In this document: positions 41,484 to 52,098 of the stretch, one piece after another
How positions within the stretch are numbered: position 1 is the stretch's first letter
How the letters are laid out: each line of letters opens with the position of its first letter
From: Tupaia tana
Taxonomy: Eukaryota > Chordata > Mammalia > Scandentia > Tupaiidae
Reading direction: 5' to 3'
Length of the DNA stretch: 64,000 bases
Assembly: GCA_026018925.1 (NCBI GenBank)
Contig: JAKSZU010000007.1
Span: 92,210,328 to 92,274,327 of the forward strand
The notes under the pieces: generated by a model
The model's database searches: none
What the model was told of the DNA's origin: nothing
Seen by the model: only the letters and a program-made list of their open reading frames with translations
Translations under genes and position numbers: made by a program

Positions 41484-41737
41484 CTTGGGGACCAGCAGAT
41501 GGTGGAATGGTTACGTTGCTAGACTCCTATGTAGTCTACTGCGGTTCGAGTCCTGGACCCAAAGGCTTAAAACTCATGCCAGGCGTGTGTGTGCATGCCC
41601 AAAACCCTGGGAGGAGAATGGAGGAGAAGGAATTGCAGTGTGGCCATCAGCCCTGGAGGGTGTTTTCTTGCTTTCTGTCTCTGTCTCTCCCTGTCTCTCT
41701 GACGAGCGCACCCTCTAGCAAAAATCTCTCTAAAAAA
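41484..41737 (+). mobile_element. SINE-A copy
   Basis: gggaccagcagatggtggaatg, ggttcgagtcc, ccctctagcaaaaatctctc. TSD aatggatggtg at 41473-41483 and 41738-41748. Confidence 0.9.
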
Positions 41738-41767
41738 AATGGATGGTGTCTCAATCTGAGTTTTTTG

Positions 41768-42028
41768 TTTGTTTGTTTTTAGTTTGTTGTAGGGTAGAGC
41801 GCTCACCAGAGAAAGGTGGGGAGGGAGAGAGAGAGAGTGAGAAAGCACCGCCTAGGTGAACTGTATGGTACTGAAGTCCCTGCTCTTCCACTCTCCCGGG
41901 ATTTTGCATACACACACACACACACACACACACAGCACCCGGCATGTTTTCCCAGCTGCTGGGGCCAGGACTGGAACTGCACATTCAGCCATGTGGAATT
42001 CAACTGCCTCAACCGCTGGCTGGCCCCG
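41768..42028 (-). mobile_element. A-like SINE with (CA)n
   Basis: tttgttgtagggtagagcgc, (CA)n at 41910-41933, ctgctggggccaggactgg, accgctggctggccccg. TSD aatctgagtttt/aatctgggtttt around 41753 and 42031. Confidence 0.82.
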
Positions 42029-42044
42029 GTAATCTGGGTTTTGT

Positions 42045-42200
42045 TTTGCTTTGTTTCTTTAGAGTTATTTAATTTAATTCATTTATTATTACATTTTTAT
42101 TTGACCAGAGGGGGAGTGGGGATGGGAGGGGAGTGAGTAAGCAAGCCGCCAGGTTGGGGACTTAAACCGCCATGTGGATCAGCGCCTCAACCCCAGCCAC
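42045..42200 (-). mobile_element. SINE-B copy, GC-shifted
   Basis: tttcatttattattacattt-like tail, tatttgaccagagggggag, gccgccaggttggggactt, then a degenerate head. Confidence 0.72.
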
Positions 42201-42477
42201 CTTCGGGCGCCCTGCAAGCCCCTGGCTGGGGGTTGGACCTCGTTCATGGGGATCTGCTCCCTAGGCCACAGGACCAGCCCGTCAGTCTGTTTCCTGGGAA
42301 CGGCTCCATCCTGTGTCCCTCGACTATGTCTCCTATGGGCTCCCTGCCCAGGCAAGTCTCGGTATTCTCAGAGGGTGATCCCAGGGTGGGTGCCGGGGAG
42401 CCCCGGGCTGACCTGTCTACGAGCTGGGAAGTGTGGAGTGAGGAGCAAGGGGGTGGGTGTCAGGCCCAGTGCATGTG

Positions 42478-42555
42478 CTAGCCTCTCCAGGCCTCAGTTT
42501 CATCAACCTCGTGGAGACAATAAAAAATAGTACCTGCTTAAGAGAGTTGCCACAG
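42478..42555 (+). repeat. MIR fragment
   Basis: cctctccaggcctcagtttc, caataaaaaatagtacctgc. Confidence 0.6.
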
Positions 42556-42628
42556 GGCCGGCAGGTGGAGTGCTGGTTAAGGGCGCTGGACTCCCACATG
42601 GCCGGCCACAGTTAGGTCCTGGATCTGG

Positions 42629-42688
<60 letters not shown>

Positions 42689-42765
42689 CCTCTCTGGTCA
42701 AATTAAAATAAATAAATAAAATAAATAAAGTTCAATAAAATAATTTAATAAAAAAAGAGAGAGAG
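42556..42765 (+). mobile_element. SINE-B copy with long (CT)n
   Basis: agggccggcaggtggagtgc head. A pure (CT)n of about 52 bases (42632-42684) replaces the mixed tract. AATAAA-rich tail. Confidence 0.9.
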
Positions 42766-42793
42766 AATTGCCATAAAAAGTACATGAAGAGAA

Positions 42794-43015
42794 GTCAGCC
42801 CTGAATGGAGCAGTTAAGCACTGTAGAGGAGAGATCACGCACAGCTGGCAGGGGTTCGAATCCCAGCCCCGGCAGCAACACTCCAGATCCTGGCAGGATG
42901 GAGAATTGGAAGAAGGACTGCAGTGTGATCAGGCCCCACCAATGGGTGCTTTTTCTCTCTTGTGAGTGCACGTGTATGTGTGTGCATGTGTTCTATCATG
43001 AATAAAGTAAAAAAC
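42794..43015 (+). mobile_element. A-like SINE with extended head (old)
   Basis: tcagccctgaatggagcag, gcaggggttcgaatcccagc, gatcctggcaggatggagaa, tgtgttctatcatgaataaag. Confidence 0.65.
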
Positions 43016-43133
43016 CAAAATGACATGAAAGAATATATGCAAAACATGTTTCAATAACTGAGGTGATAGGAAAACTTTGGTACACAAACATTCACACAAT
43101 AGAGAAGAAGTAAACAAAATAAAACAATCTCAG

Positions 43134-43328
43134 GGACCAGCAGGTGGCATGGTGGTAAAGGCACTGGACTTCCACAAGGTTGACCACAGTTCAAGTCCCG
43201 GACCTGGCGGCTTGCTTTTCCACTTTCTTTCTCTCTTTCTCTCTGTCTCTGGTGAGTGCATGTGCCCTATAGCAAATTAAAAGTAAGAATAATAAATAAA
43301 ATCTAATAGATAATTATTTTAAAAACAT
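43134..43328 (+). mobile_element. SINE-B copy
   Basis: gggaccagcaggtggcatgg, ggttcaagtcc-type B box, gccctatagcaaattaaaag and AT-rich tail. Confidence 0.9.
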
Positions 43329-43329
43329 A

Positions 43330-43629
43330 GAATCTCACCTGGAACCCATGGAATAAAGAGAGAATAATGTTTAATGCTTCAAAAAGTGGATCAGAGATGA
43401 CCTGTTTCCCTCAGAACGTGGCCCTGGGCTAACCAAAGCATCATTTTGTGTTTGGGTCCTGGCTGGAGTTTCCTTGACCTAATTCCTTTTGGTGTCAGCC
43501 AAGCCGGCCTGTTTGTGGAGCTACTGTGGCCTGGAGAAGCACCGCAGAGCCAGGATGGCCACACTGCCCCTGCAAGACCACCCTGGGGAGACGGGGAGTC
43601 CGAAGCTCCCCTTCAGGTACATCCTGTGC
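43330..43629. other. Unrecognised GC-rich sequence
   Basis: No gene or repeat family recognised. Confidence 0.4.
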
Positions 43630-43820
43630 TGAGCCTCCTCACAGCAGCTGTCCAGCCGCACAGCAGCCTCGAGGAGTGAGCCCCGTTCTCAGTCACGTTT
43701 ACAGACGAGGAGGCTGAGGCTCAGGAAGGCACAGGGGCCTGGCCATGTCACACAGCCCAGAAGTGGCAGAGCTAGGATCGGAAGGAGAAGCGTCTTCTGG
43801 CACCGTGGTGCGTTTCTGAC
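43630..43820 (-). repeat. MIR
   Basis: gtttacagacgaggaggctg, gtcacacagcccagaagtgg, cagagctaggatcggaagg, in reverse MIR order. Confidence 0.7.
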
Positions 43821-44184
43821 CACTAGGCTACACTGCCTTCACCCTTCCAGCCAACCCACTGCACACATCAGAGGTCTTCTAGGGCGTACCTGCTGCGGGG
43901 ACCACTCACTTTTCCCCAGCTCCAGGGCAGCCCCCTTCCCGCTGGGATGGTCTCACGGGCAAGGCAGGAAAGTTTCCCTGGGGTCCCCGCGGGAAAACGA
44001 GAAGCTCTGGGTGGATGGGAAACCAGCCCCCACCCCCGGCACACTTCAGCCTGCAGCCTCGTCTGCTTAGCCTCCGGGTCGGCCTGTCTGCCTCCAGGCC
44101 CCACCACACCATTCCTCCCTCACACAGTGTCTTCTGACACCGAGCTGCCATTCCCCTGCAGAACAGCCGCCACTCAGTGCTTGC

Positions 44185-44407
44185 TTTTCTTTCTGCAGAG
44201 GCCATGTGCGCTGGAGCAAGGCTCTGGGAGGGACGGGGAAGGGCAGAAGAACCACGCCGCCATCCCTTCTCCTTCACTCTCAGGATTTTGGGCATACATG
44301 CATGCACAGGTGCCTGTTTTCTTCTAAGCCGCCAGGTCCAGGACTCGAACTGTGCAGTTGGCCTTGTGAGATCCAGCCCCCTTAACCATCACACCATGGG
44401 CTGGCCC
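44185..44407 (-). mobile_element. A-like SINE
   Basis: gaggccatgtgcgctggagc, accacgccgccatcccttc, ccgccaggtccaggactcg, atcacaccatgggctggccc. Confidence 0.72.
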
Positions 44408-44426
44408 ATCTCTCTGTGGCTTGCTT

Positions 44427-44693
44427 TTTTTTTTTTTTTTTTTTCTCGTAGAGGTTTTTGCTATAGGGTGCGTGCGCTCGCCAGAAAGACAGAGAGAGAC
44501 AGAGAGACAGAAAGCGAGAAATCACCCCCCAGGGGGGGTGGCTACAATCTCTTCTCCTCTATTCTCCTCTGGGGATCTTGGGCACACACATACATGCGCC
44601 CAGCGTGAGTTTAAGCCACCGGGTCTGGGACTCGAACCACGGTTAACTACGTGGGAGTCCAGTGACATAGCCATTACGCCAACTGCGGGTCCC
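44427..44693 (-). mobile_element. SINE-A copy
   Basis: T-run, tagaggtttttgctatagggt, ccccccagggggggtggc, head ending ccaactgcgggtccc. Confidence 0.92.
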
Positions 44694-44699
44694 ACTATG

Positions 44700-45515
44700 G
44701 CTTTCAAAGCTAATGGTTTGGTTTAGTCGCCGAGGTCCAGCCTACTTCTCTGACCCCATCTTTCCCCTTGGGCACCTCTGGCCCCCAGCAGCCCACACCA
44801 TTCATTTCTAGCCTTGGAGCCTTTGTTGGCATGAGATGCTCAGGAGTGTGAATGAGCTGCTGGGCCTAGGCTGAGCTGTGAGTCTGTTGGGGGTGGTGGT
44901 GGGGTGGGGGGGGCCAGCTTCACCTTCCTGCCCTCTGCAGGGAACTGCCCTGCCTGGTGGAGTTACCTGCTATCCTCCTGGGAAAAGACCTGTGAGGAGG
45001 AGGGCACGAGCCTCTGCAGCCCTGCACAGGGCCTGGGAAACGAGGGCTGTATCCCGGGTCTGACTGTGTGTCAGAGGCTGCCTTAGGGGGCTGTCAGGCA
45101 GTCCAGGCAGCAGAGAGGAGCTGCATTTCCCACCAGGTCTGTGCGACGCCCGCGTCTAATGTTTAACCGCCACGCCAGGCTGCCTCCTCGAATAAGGCAG
45201 AACTCACTTCTGTGTGTGTGAATAGTGTATGCCGTTGCCCTAGTGCTGTCCCAGGGCCGGCACCGGCTCCGCCTCACCATTCCTACTTGGCAAGAAAAAT
45301 CACTCTGAATGAGAAAGGTGCCCTCCCACCATGTCTGCACCTTTCCCTGGCGCCCTGCGCCACCTGGTGGCCATTTCTAAAATAGACCAGGGTTGCTGAT
45401 GACAGCTCTGAAAGGCTAGGGTGAGTCCACGTAAGAGCAAAATTCTCAAATTCTCAATACCAAAATTTCTGTTCCAGTCTATGTTCCTCTCTAAGGCCCC
45501 AGGGATCATCAGTGA
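44700..45515. other. Unique-looking sequence
   Basis: Nearly 800 bases with no SINE, including a G-rich run at 44898-44912. No supported exon. Confidence 0.4.
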
Positions 45516-45519
45516 CCAA

Positions 45520-45735
45520 TGGGAAAAACAGAAATGGATCCCGTTCCACTGTGGAATCTTGGTCTGTCACTGCTGCTTTCTGGGCTCAGGGTCCCCCTCT
45601 GTGAATGGGCAGGAGGGGCTTGGCCCCTATTAGCTCTGACATCCTAGGATCCACGCCTAAAGCGAGTCTCCCTCCTCCCCTAGCACGACGACCAGAATGT
45701 AAGCTGCTTGTTTGGGACTGTATTGATAGAAGCAC
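45520..45735 (+). repeat. MIR followed by an L2-like end
   Basis: ttggtctgtcactgctgctt, ctcagggtccccctctgtg, aatgggcaggaggg (MIR), then agaatgtaagctgcttgtt (L2-like). Confidence 0.5.
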
Positions 45736-45737
45736 TG

Positions 45738-46270
45738 GGGCTGGCAAGCGGCGTAGTGGTTAAAGTCCTGGACTCCCACATGGCCGGCTGTGGTTCAAGT
45801 CTCCAACATGACGGCTTGTTTTCTCACTTTCCCTCTCTCTCTGTCTCCTTTGATCAAGTTAAAAAATAATAATAATAAGTCCTGGAACTGGTGGCTTGCT
45901 TTCTCACTTTCCCTCTGTCTTTCTGTCTCTTTGATCATACTGTAAAATAATAATAATAATAAAATTAAATAAATTAATTCTTTTTTTTTTTTTTTTTTGG
46001 AGAAGTTTTCACTATAGGGCGCATGCGCTCGCCAGACAGACAGAGAGAGACAGAGAGACAGAAAGAGAGAAATCACCCCCCAGGGGGGATGGTCACGCCA
46101 CAATCCCTTCTCCTCCATTCTCCTTTCAGGATCTTGGGCACGCACGCACACGTGCCTGGCGTGAGTTTTAAGCCACCGGGTCCAGGACACGAACCGCGGT
46201 CGACTACGTGGGAGTCCAGCGACATAGCCATTACGCTAACTGCTGGTTCCCAATAAATTAATTCTTAAAA
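45738..46270 (+). mobile_element. SINE-B with duplicated 3' half, split by a SINE-A
   Basis: The head starts ggggctggcaagcggcgtag. The 3' half occurs twice in tandem: 45802-45881 and 45882-45963, each from an (agtc)-ctgg/cc motif through the pyrimidine tract, tttgatca and (AAT)n. A SINE-A then interrupts the tail. Confidence 0.8.
45983..46251 (-). mobile_element. SINE-A (A2) copy
   Basis: gagaagttttcactatagggc, gagttttaagccaccgggtc, head ending aactgctggttcc. Perfect 15-bp TSD aataaattaattctt at 45968-45982 and 46252-46266. Confidence 0.94.
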
Positions 46271-46605
46271 CAAAGGCAAAACAAAACAAAGAACTAGAAG
46301 CACTGTAGGTGCAGTGAGGGGGTGATAATCCTTCTAGCTGTGTCTGTAGTCCTGTGTTCCATTTGGGGGTCAGAACTTTGAATGGGACATGGAGAAAGTG
46401 TAACCCCTCACAGGAGGTGAGTGAGCTGACTGGGAGGGGACCCTCAGGTCATATTTTATGGGGAGTATTGTGGCTCCTTCAACTGGGATAAAAAAGACTC
46501 AAGGGATATGTGTGTTTGCCTTTGAGAGGGCGTCTGGGAAAGAGGGCTTGGAGAACTAGGAGCCAGGGGCTGCCACTTCAAGGAAAGAGCTTTCCTCCCC
46601 CATGA
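46270..46605. other. Unrecognised sequence
   Basis: No gene or repeat family seen. Confidence 0.4.
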
Positions 46606-46609
46606 ACCA

Positions 46610-46795
46610 TGGGCAGCCTTCAGTCTGAGCTGGATAAATACAGCTCTGCATTTGATCCCAGTCTGTCCGTAACTAGCTTTGCAATCCTGGCAAACTCCTT
46701 CACCACTTTAAGCTGTCTTCTCACATATAGATAGAATGGATAAAATGTGGAATGCTCAGGACTGTCATGAGGATTGGGTGATATGAGGCGTTGCT
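46610..46795 (+). repeat. MIR
   Basis: gtccgtaactagctttgcaa, ctggcaaactccttcaccac, tcatgaggattgggtgatat. Confidence 0.7.
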
Positions 46796-46799
46796 GTTT

Positions 46800-47035
46800 A
46801 GGTGGTGTGTGTGTGTGTGTGTGTGTTTCTCCGTATAGAGTGTACAATCACTGGGGGGAGAGAGAGAGAGAGAGAGAGAACCCACCCAGAGGGACAGCCA
46901 TGCTGCAGTCTCTTCTCCATTCTCCTCTTGGGATTTGGGCACACACACTCACCCTGCAGCCGCCAGATCCGGGACTTGAACTGCAGTTGGCCATGTGAGA
47001 TCCAGCCCCCTTAACCACCATACCACCTGCTGGTA
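46800..47035 (-). mobile_element. A-like SINE with (GT)n
   Basis: (GT)n at 46804-46827, ccgtatagagtgtacaatc, (GA)n, accataccacctgctggtac. Confidence 0.8.
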
Positions 47036-47039
47036 CAAT

Positions 47040-47296
47040 GTTGTTTTTTAATTTACCAGAGGGTGCATGCACTTGCTGGAGAGAGACTAGGAGGGCACAG
47101 AGGGTGACAAGAAAGCACCCACATGGGGCCTGGCCACGCCACCATTTCTTCTCCATCTCTCCTTCCTCTTGGGGTTCTGGGCATGCATGCACATGTGTCT
47201 GGCGTGTTTTCCAAACCACTGAGTTCGAGACTTGAGCCACATGGTTAGCCATGTAGGATCCAGCCACTTTAACCGCCAGGCCGCAGATTGGCCCAT
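47040..47296 (-). mobile_element. A-like SINE
   Basis: tttttaatttaccagagggtg, ctggccacgccaccatttc, ctggcgtgttttccaaacc, aggccgcagattggccc. Confidence 0.78.
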
Positions 47297-47299
47297 CAT

Positions 47300-48305
47300 G
47301 CATCGTTAAAGTGCCTGGGGGAAGGCCTAGCACCTGGCTAGTGCCGAGTTCGTGCGTTCGTGCGGTTATGGCTGAAGAACCGGGAAGGCGAACACCCTGT
47401 CACTAGCACAGGCAGAGGATGGAGGATACCTGCTGGGCGTGTGGAGGAGAAAGCAGCTGCTAAGTGTGGCCGAGGGAGCCGGCGTGGCGGGCAGCTAGAG
47501 GCGCTGGCCTGTGGGCACGTGCCTAGATGAGAATCCTACCTTTGCTGTTCAGGTGCAGGGGTGCCTCGGGCCAAGTACTTAACCATTCTGAGCTGCGTCT
47601 GCTCAGCTGCACAGCCGGGACCCAGCAGGCCCAGGTCACCAAGTCATTGGAGGTCAAGGAAGCAAAGCCTTGGAGACACTTGGGAGCTGCTTCCTGACAT
47701 TAATATAATAGTGTGGGTTGCCCTGGGTGACCTTGAAGTCCCCTCCCGTGTAATGCCCTCCAGGAATGGAGTCCCTGCTCCGGTCCTCGGCAGCTAAATA
47801 CGGGGGCCTTGGTGAAGCAGGTAGATGCACTTCCCTGGACCCAGAAGCGGAGGATGCTTCATCTGCTCCTTGCCCGTGGCAGTGTACGAGGGCATTGTCC
47901 CCCTCCTTCCCCCCACATCACGCCGTCCTGCGACAGGAGGGTCTCTGATGGCACTGCAGGAACTGTGGGACCAGGGCCCAGGATGGGGTGCAGGACAGGT
48001 GAGGTGGAGAACTGGCCGTCGGGCTTTCTAATCTGCTCCACGCCCTTCGGTCCCCAGACGAACTCTGAGCTCTGGAGTGGACAGCCCTTAGCCGATAGCG
48101 TGGGAGACTCAGGGGTTGTAACTGCTGGCCCATGGCCAGCTCTGCTCACAGGCTTGGCTTGTGGTCTGCATAATTGCAAGGTTTTTTGTTGTTGCTCATT
48201 TTAATTACTAAATTAATCATGAGTAAACCATGGCCCGGCCTCATTCAATAATCTCCCCTAGTTTTGAATGCTAGTGTCAGTACAGTACCAGCACCCAGCC
48301 ACCCA
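47300..48305. other. Mostly unrecognised GC-richer sequence
   Basis: A weak MIR core lies at about 47540-47620 (ggccaagtacttaaccattc). No gene or SINE recognised in the rest. Confidence 0.4.
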
Positions 48306-48310
48306 AGAAT

Positions 48311-48570
48311 GGCACTTTTTTTTTTTAAGAGAGAAATTTTTGCTATAGGGCGTGTGCGTTTGCTAGAGAGACAGAGAGACAGAAAGCAACAAATCATCCC
48401 CCAGGGCAGATGGCCACATCGCAGTCCCTTCTCCTCCATTCTCCCCTTAGGATCTTGGGCACGCACACACTTGCACCCAGAGTGATTCAAACCACCGGGT
48501 CCAGGACTCGAACCACAGTCAACTATATGGGAGTCAAGCAACGTAACCATTACACCATCTGCTGGGCCCA
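48311..48570 (-). mobile_element. SINE-A copy
   Basis: T-run, gagagaaatttttgctatagg, tcatcccccagggcagatgg, head ending ccatctgctgggccc. Confidence 0.9.
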
Positions 48571-48748
48571 AGGCTGCATTACTTGGGACCACCTGGTGCA
48601 GAAGAACCGAGGCACGGGACATGGAGCAGGAGAGTGGAAAAACTGGGATGAGTAGCCAGGCTCTCTGATCCCCGACTTGTGCTTTTTTCACTACTCTACC
48701 CTGCCCCTCCCAGCCACAGGTCACTCTGGCTCTGGCCACACTCGCTGG

Positions 48749-49212
48749 GGGTTAAGAGCATGGATTCAGATCAGCCCTTGGCCTGGTGGTTGAGGCATCT
48801 GGATCCCACACAGCTGACCACATGGTCTGAGTCCCAGAGTTAGAGGCTTGAAAAACATGCGGGGCGTGTGTGCATGCGTGCCCCAGGCCCCAGGAGCTGG
48901 GATGGAGAGAGGACTGTGGTGTAACCACGCTGCAGGGGGACTGCTTTCTGCCTTTCCCACTCTCTCTCTCATGTGCCCTCTGGCAAATTAATAAAAAAGA
49001 GTGTGGATTCTGGGGTGCAACTGTCTGGCTCAAATTCTGGCCCCACCACCTGCAAGCAATGTGACACCGAGTAAACTGATTCCACTTCTTGGGCTTCCAC
49101 GCCCCTCCCCCAGAGGACGGTACCTGGACCAACTTCGTGGGTTAAACGAGTTCGTGCTCGGGACACGCCGAGGCAGTGTCTGGCACACAGTAAGAGCTCA
49201 ATAAACGCGAGG
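48749..49212 (+). repeat. MIR, split by an A-like SINE
   Basis: gggttaagagcatggattc begins the MIR. It resumes at gagtgtggattctggggtgc, tctggccccaccacctgc, gtctggcacacagtaagagc and tcaataaacg, making it nearly full length. Confidence 0.8.
48770..48996 (+). mobile_element. A-like SINE in MIR
   Basis: cagcccttggcctggtggttg head, cttgaaaaacatgcggggcg, ccctctggcaaattaataaa. The target word agcatggattc/gtgtggattc is repeated imperfectly. Confidence 0.78.
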
Positions 49213-49214
49213 CG

Positions 49215-49520
49215 CTATTATCGTCTCGAGGGCTGGCTGTCTGCCAGGTCGCAAGAGTTCAAAGATCAGTGAGTCCCCTCGGGGCACAGGGTCTGATGAG
49301 GGGTCACAGGGCAGAGGGACACAAAGCAGCCTGGCTGTGCAGGCAAGAGGGGGCGGTCCAGGCCCGGGGCTGGTGCTTGGTCTGACTGCAGGGTTCGCCT
49401 CTGGATCGGGAGCCTGCTGCCGTTTGAATGGACCTGCGCTTCTGTGAACAAGGCACGGGAATGGCTGCGGGGCTGCCCTGCAGGGCCGCCACACTCACCT
49501 GCTGGGCTGTGAGAGAGCCC
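49215..49520. other. GC-rich sequence, unrecognised
   Basis: No repeat family or exon recognised. Confidence 0.4.
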
Positions 49521-49526
49521 TGTGCC

Positions 49527-49772
49527 AGGGCCAGCAGGAGGCCAGGTGGTTAAGGCGGCTGAACTCCCCCATGGCAGACGGCAGTTCAAGTTCCAGACTC
49601 GGTGGCTTGAAAATCATGCTGGGCACGTGTGACCAAAATCCCAGGAGGAGAATGGAGGAGAAGGGATTCCAGCGTGGCCATCTCCCCTGGGGGGTGATTT
49701 CTCACTTTCCCTTTCTCTGTTTCTTTCTGGGAAGCGCACATGCCTATGGCAAAAACCTAAAAAGAAAAAAAA
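49527..49772 (+). mobile_element. SINE-A copy
   Basis: agggccagcaggaggccagg, caaaatcccaggaggagaatg, cccctggggggtgat, cctatggcaaaaacc. Confidence 0.87.
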
Positions 49773-49834
49773 GGAGTCCTGTGCTCGACAAGGCCCTGTC
49801 CTCCCCAGTGTCATCGCCAGCATGCTGTGTCTGT

Positions 49835-50075
49835 GGGACCAGCAGATGGCGCAATGGTTACGTCGCCGGATTCTCACATACTCGACCGTGGTTCGAGTCC
49901 TGGCCCAGTGGCTTTAAACTCATGCCGGCACATGTTTGTATACCCAAGATCCTGAGAGGAGACCGAAGGAGAAGGGATTGAAGCGTGGCCACCTCCCGTG
50001 GGGGGTGATTTCTTACTTTCTGTCTGTCTCTCTGGCAAGCACGCACACCCTATAGCAAAAACCTCTCTAAAAAGA
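49835..50075 (+). mobile_element. SINE-A copy
   Basis: gggaccagcagatggcgcaatg, ggttcgagtcc, cccgtggggggtgat, ccctatagcaaaaacctctc. Confidence 0.9.
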
Positions 50076-50132
50076 GGGCATAACAGGAATGGGGAGAGGT
50101 GAGAGGAGGGAATCCTCTACGGTCATGGAAAC

Positions 50133-50372
50133 AAGCTTTGTTTATTTGCTATAGGGCATGTGTGCTCCCCAGAGAGAGAGGGAGAAAGTGACGAGGCACC
50201 CTCCGGGGGGATGGCCACACCGCAGTCTGTTCTCCGCTCTCCTCTTGGGATTTTGGGCACACACATACACGTGCCGTGCATGTTTTTCAAGCCACCAGGT
50301 GTGGGACTTAAATCATACAGTTGGCCATGTGGAATACAACGGCCTTAACAACCACACCACACGCTGGCCCAG
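50133..50372 (-). mobile_element. A-like SINE
   Basis: tttatttgctatagggcatg, cctccggggggatggccac, gccaccaggtgtgggactt, acaccacacgctggccc. Confidence 0.82.
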
Positions 50373-50454
50373 ACAAATCTATTTTCAATTTAATCATTAT
50401 GGGGCCTAATGAATCCCGTGCCCCAGAACTGGGCAGTCTTTCACTATTATGTCA

Positions 50455-50682
50455 GCAAGGGCTGGACTGTGGCCCAGTGGTCAAATGCAATGCCCTGTGG
50501 GGCTGACCCTAGGGGAAGGTTCCAGGTCCACGCTTGGAGACCCCCCTGAGTACGCAGCACATGCTCACGCCTGTGCCCGGGGGCTGCTGCGGCCGGGGCT
50601 GGTTCACAGTGAAGACTCTGAGGGGTGCTGTCTCTGTCTCCTTTGTGCATGGAAGAAGTAAATGAGCTTAAACAAAACAAAA
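50455..50682 (+). mobile_element. SINE-C copy
   Basis: ctggactgtggcccagtgg, ctgaccctaggggaaggttc, gcttggagacccccctgag, gaagtaaatgagcttaaac. Confidence 0.75.
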
Positions 50683-50697
50683 CACTTGTGAATTTTT

Positions 50698-50925
50698 TTG
50701 TGGCGTGGTGGTTAAGGAGGCTGGATCCCACATGGCCGACTGCGTGGTTTGAGTCCTGGGTCTGGTGGGTTCAGAAACACTCCAGGCACATGTGTGTGCC
50801 CAACATCCTGAGAGGAGAATGAAGGGACGGCAGCACGGCCATCCTCTCTAGGGATCTGTTCTCATTTTCCCTCGTTCTGTCTCTCTCCAGCAAGCACATG
50901 CAACTTAAAGCAATTTTTTTAACTT
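50698..50925 (+). mobile_element. 5'-short A-like SINE
   Basis: tgtggcgtggtggttaagg, tgtgcccaacatcctgagag, cacatgcaacttaaagcaat. Confidence 0.75.
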
Positions 50926-50936
50926 TCTTATTTTTT

Positions 50937-51113
50937 AAAAGAATTATTTTTAAATTTTATTATTATTTTTAAAAATTGCTATAGGGTATGTGTACTCGCC
51001 AGAGAGAGACAGAGAGAGGGAAAGAGAGAAAGCAAGCTGCAAGGTCTAGGACTTGAACCACAGTCCGCCATGTGGGACTCCAGTGCCTCCACCACGTCAC
51101 CTGCTGGCCCCTG
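50937..51113 (-). mobile_element. SINE-B copy (A-like 3' end)
   Basis: aagaattatttttaaattt tail, attgctatagggtatgtgta, caaggtctaggacttgaacc, cgtcacctgctggcccc. Confidence 0.82.
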
Positions 51114-51157
51114 TAGTAAATTTTTAAAAAGAACTTGTAAAGAATACTGTTATTCTT

Positions 51158-51441
51158 CTTCTTCTTCTTCTTTTTTTTTTTTTTTTTTTTGGAGAGGTTT
51201 TCACTATAGGGCGCGTGCACTCGCCAGAAAGACAGAGAGAGTCAGAGAGATAGAAAGCGAGAAATTACCCCCCAGGGGGGATGGCCACACCACAATCCCT
51301 TCTCCTCCATTCTCCTCTCGGGATCTTGGGCACGCATGCACACGCGCCTGGCGTGAATTTAAGCTGCCAGGTCCAGGACTTGAACCGTGGTCGACTACAT
51401 GGAAGTCCAGCGACATAGCCATTACGCTAACTGCTGGTCCC
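51158..51441 (-). mobile_element. SINE-A copy
   Basis: (CTT)n/T tail, gagaggttttcactatagggc, head ending aactgctggtccc. TSD aagaatactgttattctt/aagaatactattattctt at 51140-51157 and 51442-51459. Confidence 0.94.
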
Positions 51442-51482
51442 AAGAATACTATTATTCTTTACAAGTTATATAATTATAATAT

Positions 51483-51735
51483 TGGGACCAGCAGTTGGCG
51501 TAATGGTTACATCACTGGATTCCCATGTAGTCAGCCGTGGTTCGAGTCCTGGACCCAGTGGCTTAAAACTCATGCCGGGTTTGTGTGCGTGCGTGTCCAA
51601 GATCCCAGAAGGAGAATGGAGAAGGGATTGCAGCATGGCCATCCCCCCTGGGGGGTGATTTCTCACTTTCTGTCTCTCTGTCTCTGTCTCTCCAGTGAGC
51701 ACATGTGCCCTATAGCAAAAATCTTCTCAAAAAAT
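51483..51735 (+). mobile_element. SINE-A copy
   Basis: gggaccagcagttggcgtaatg, ggttcgagtcc, cccctggggggtgat, ccctatagcaaaaatcttctc. Confidence 0.9.
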
Positions 51736-51855
51736 TATTTATTCATAATAGCCAAAAAGTGGCAATAATCCAATGTTCATCAACTGATGGATGGATAAAT
51801 ACAACATAGACTAGCTGTAGAGTATTATCTTGGCAATAAAAAGAGATATAGTGGA

Positions 51856-52040
51856 GCCAGCAGGTGGTAAGGTGGTTAAGGTACTGGATTCCCACATTGT
51901 CGGCCACGGTTCAAGTCCCAGACCTGGCGGCTTGCTTTTTCACTTTCCCTCTATTTGTCTCTCTCTGGTGAGCACATGTGCCTTATAGCAAACTTAAATA
52001 CAATAATAATAAATAAAACACTTTTTTAAAGTCTTAAAAA
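51856..52040 (+). mobile_element. SINE-B copy in the L1 fragment
   Basis: ggagccagcaggtggtaagg, ggttcaagtcc, ccttatagcaaacttaaat, aataataaataaaacac. It splits the L1 between gagatatag and agatagtactgac. Confidence 0.87.
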
Positions 52041-52098
52041 AAAGATAGTACTGACACATGGATGAACCATAAAAATGTGACGCTAAGTGAGAAGAGGC

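Noticed and set aside
47800-47990. Possible SINE-C copy
   Set aside because: Some words resemble the head (gaagcaggtagatgcac), but no consistent alignment through the body could be made by eye.
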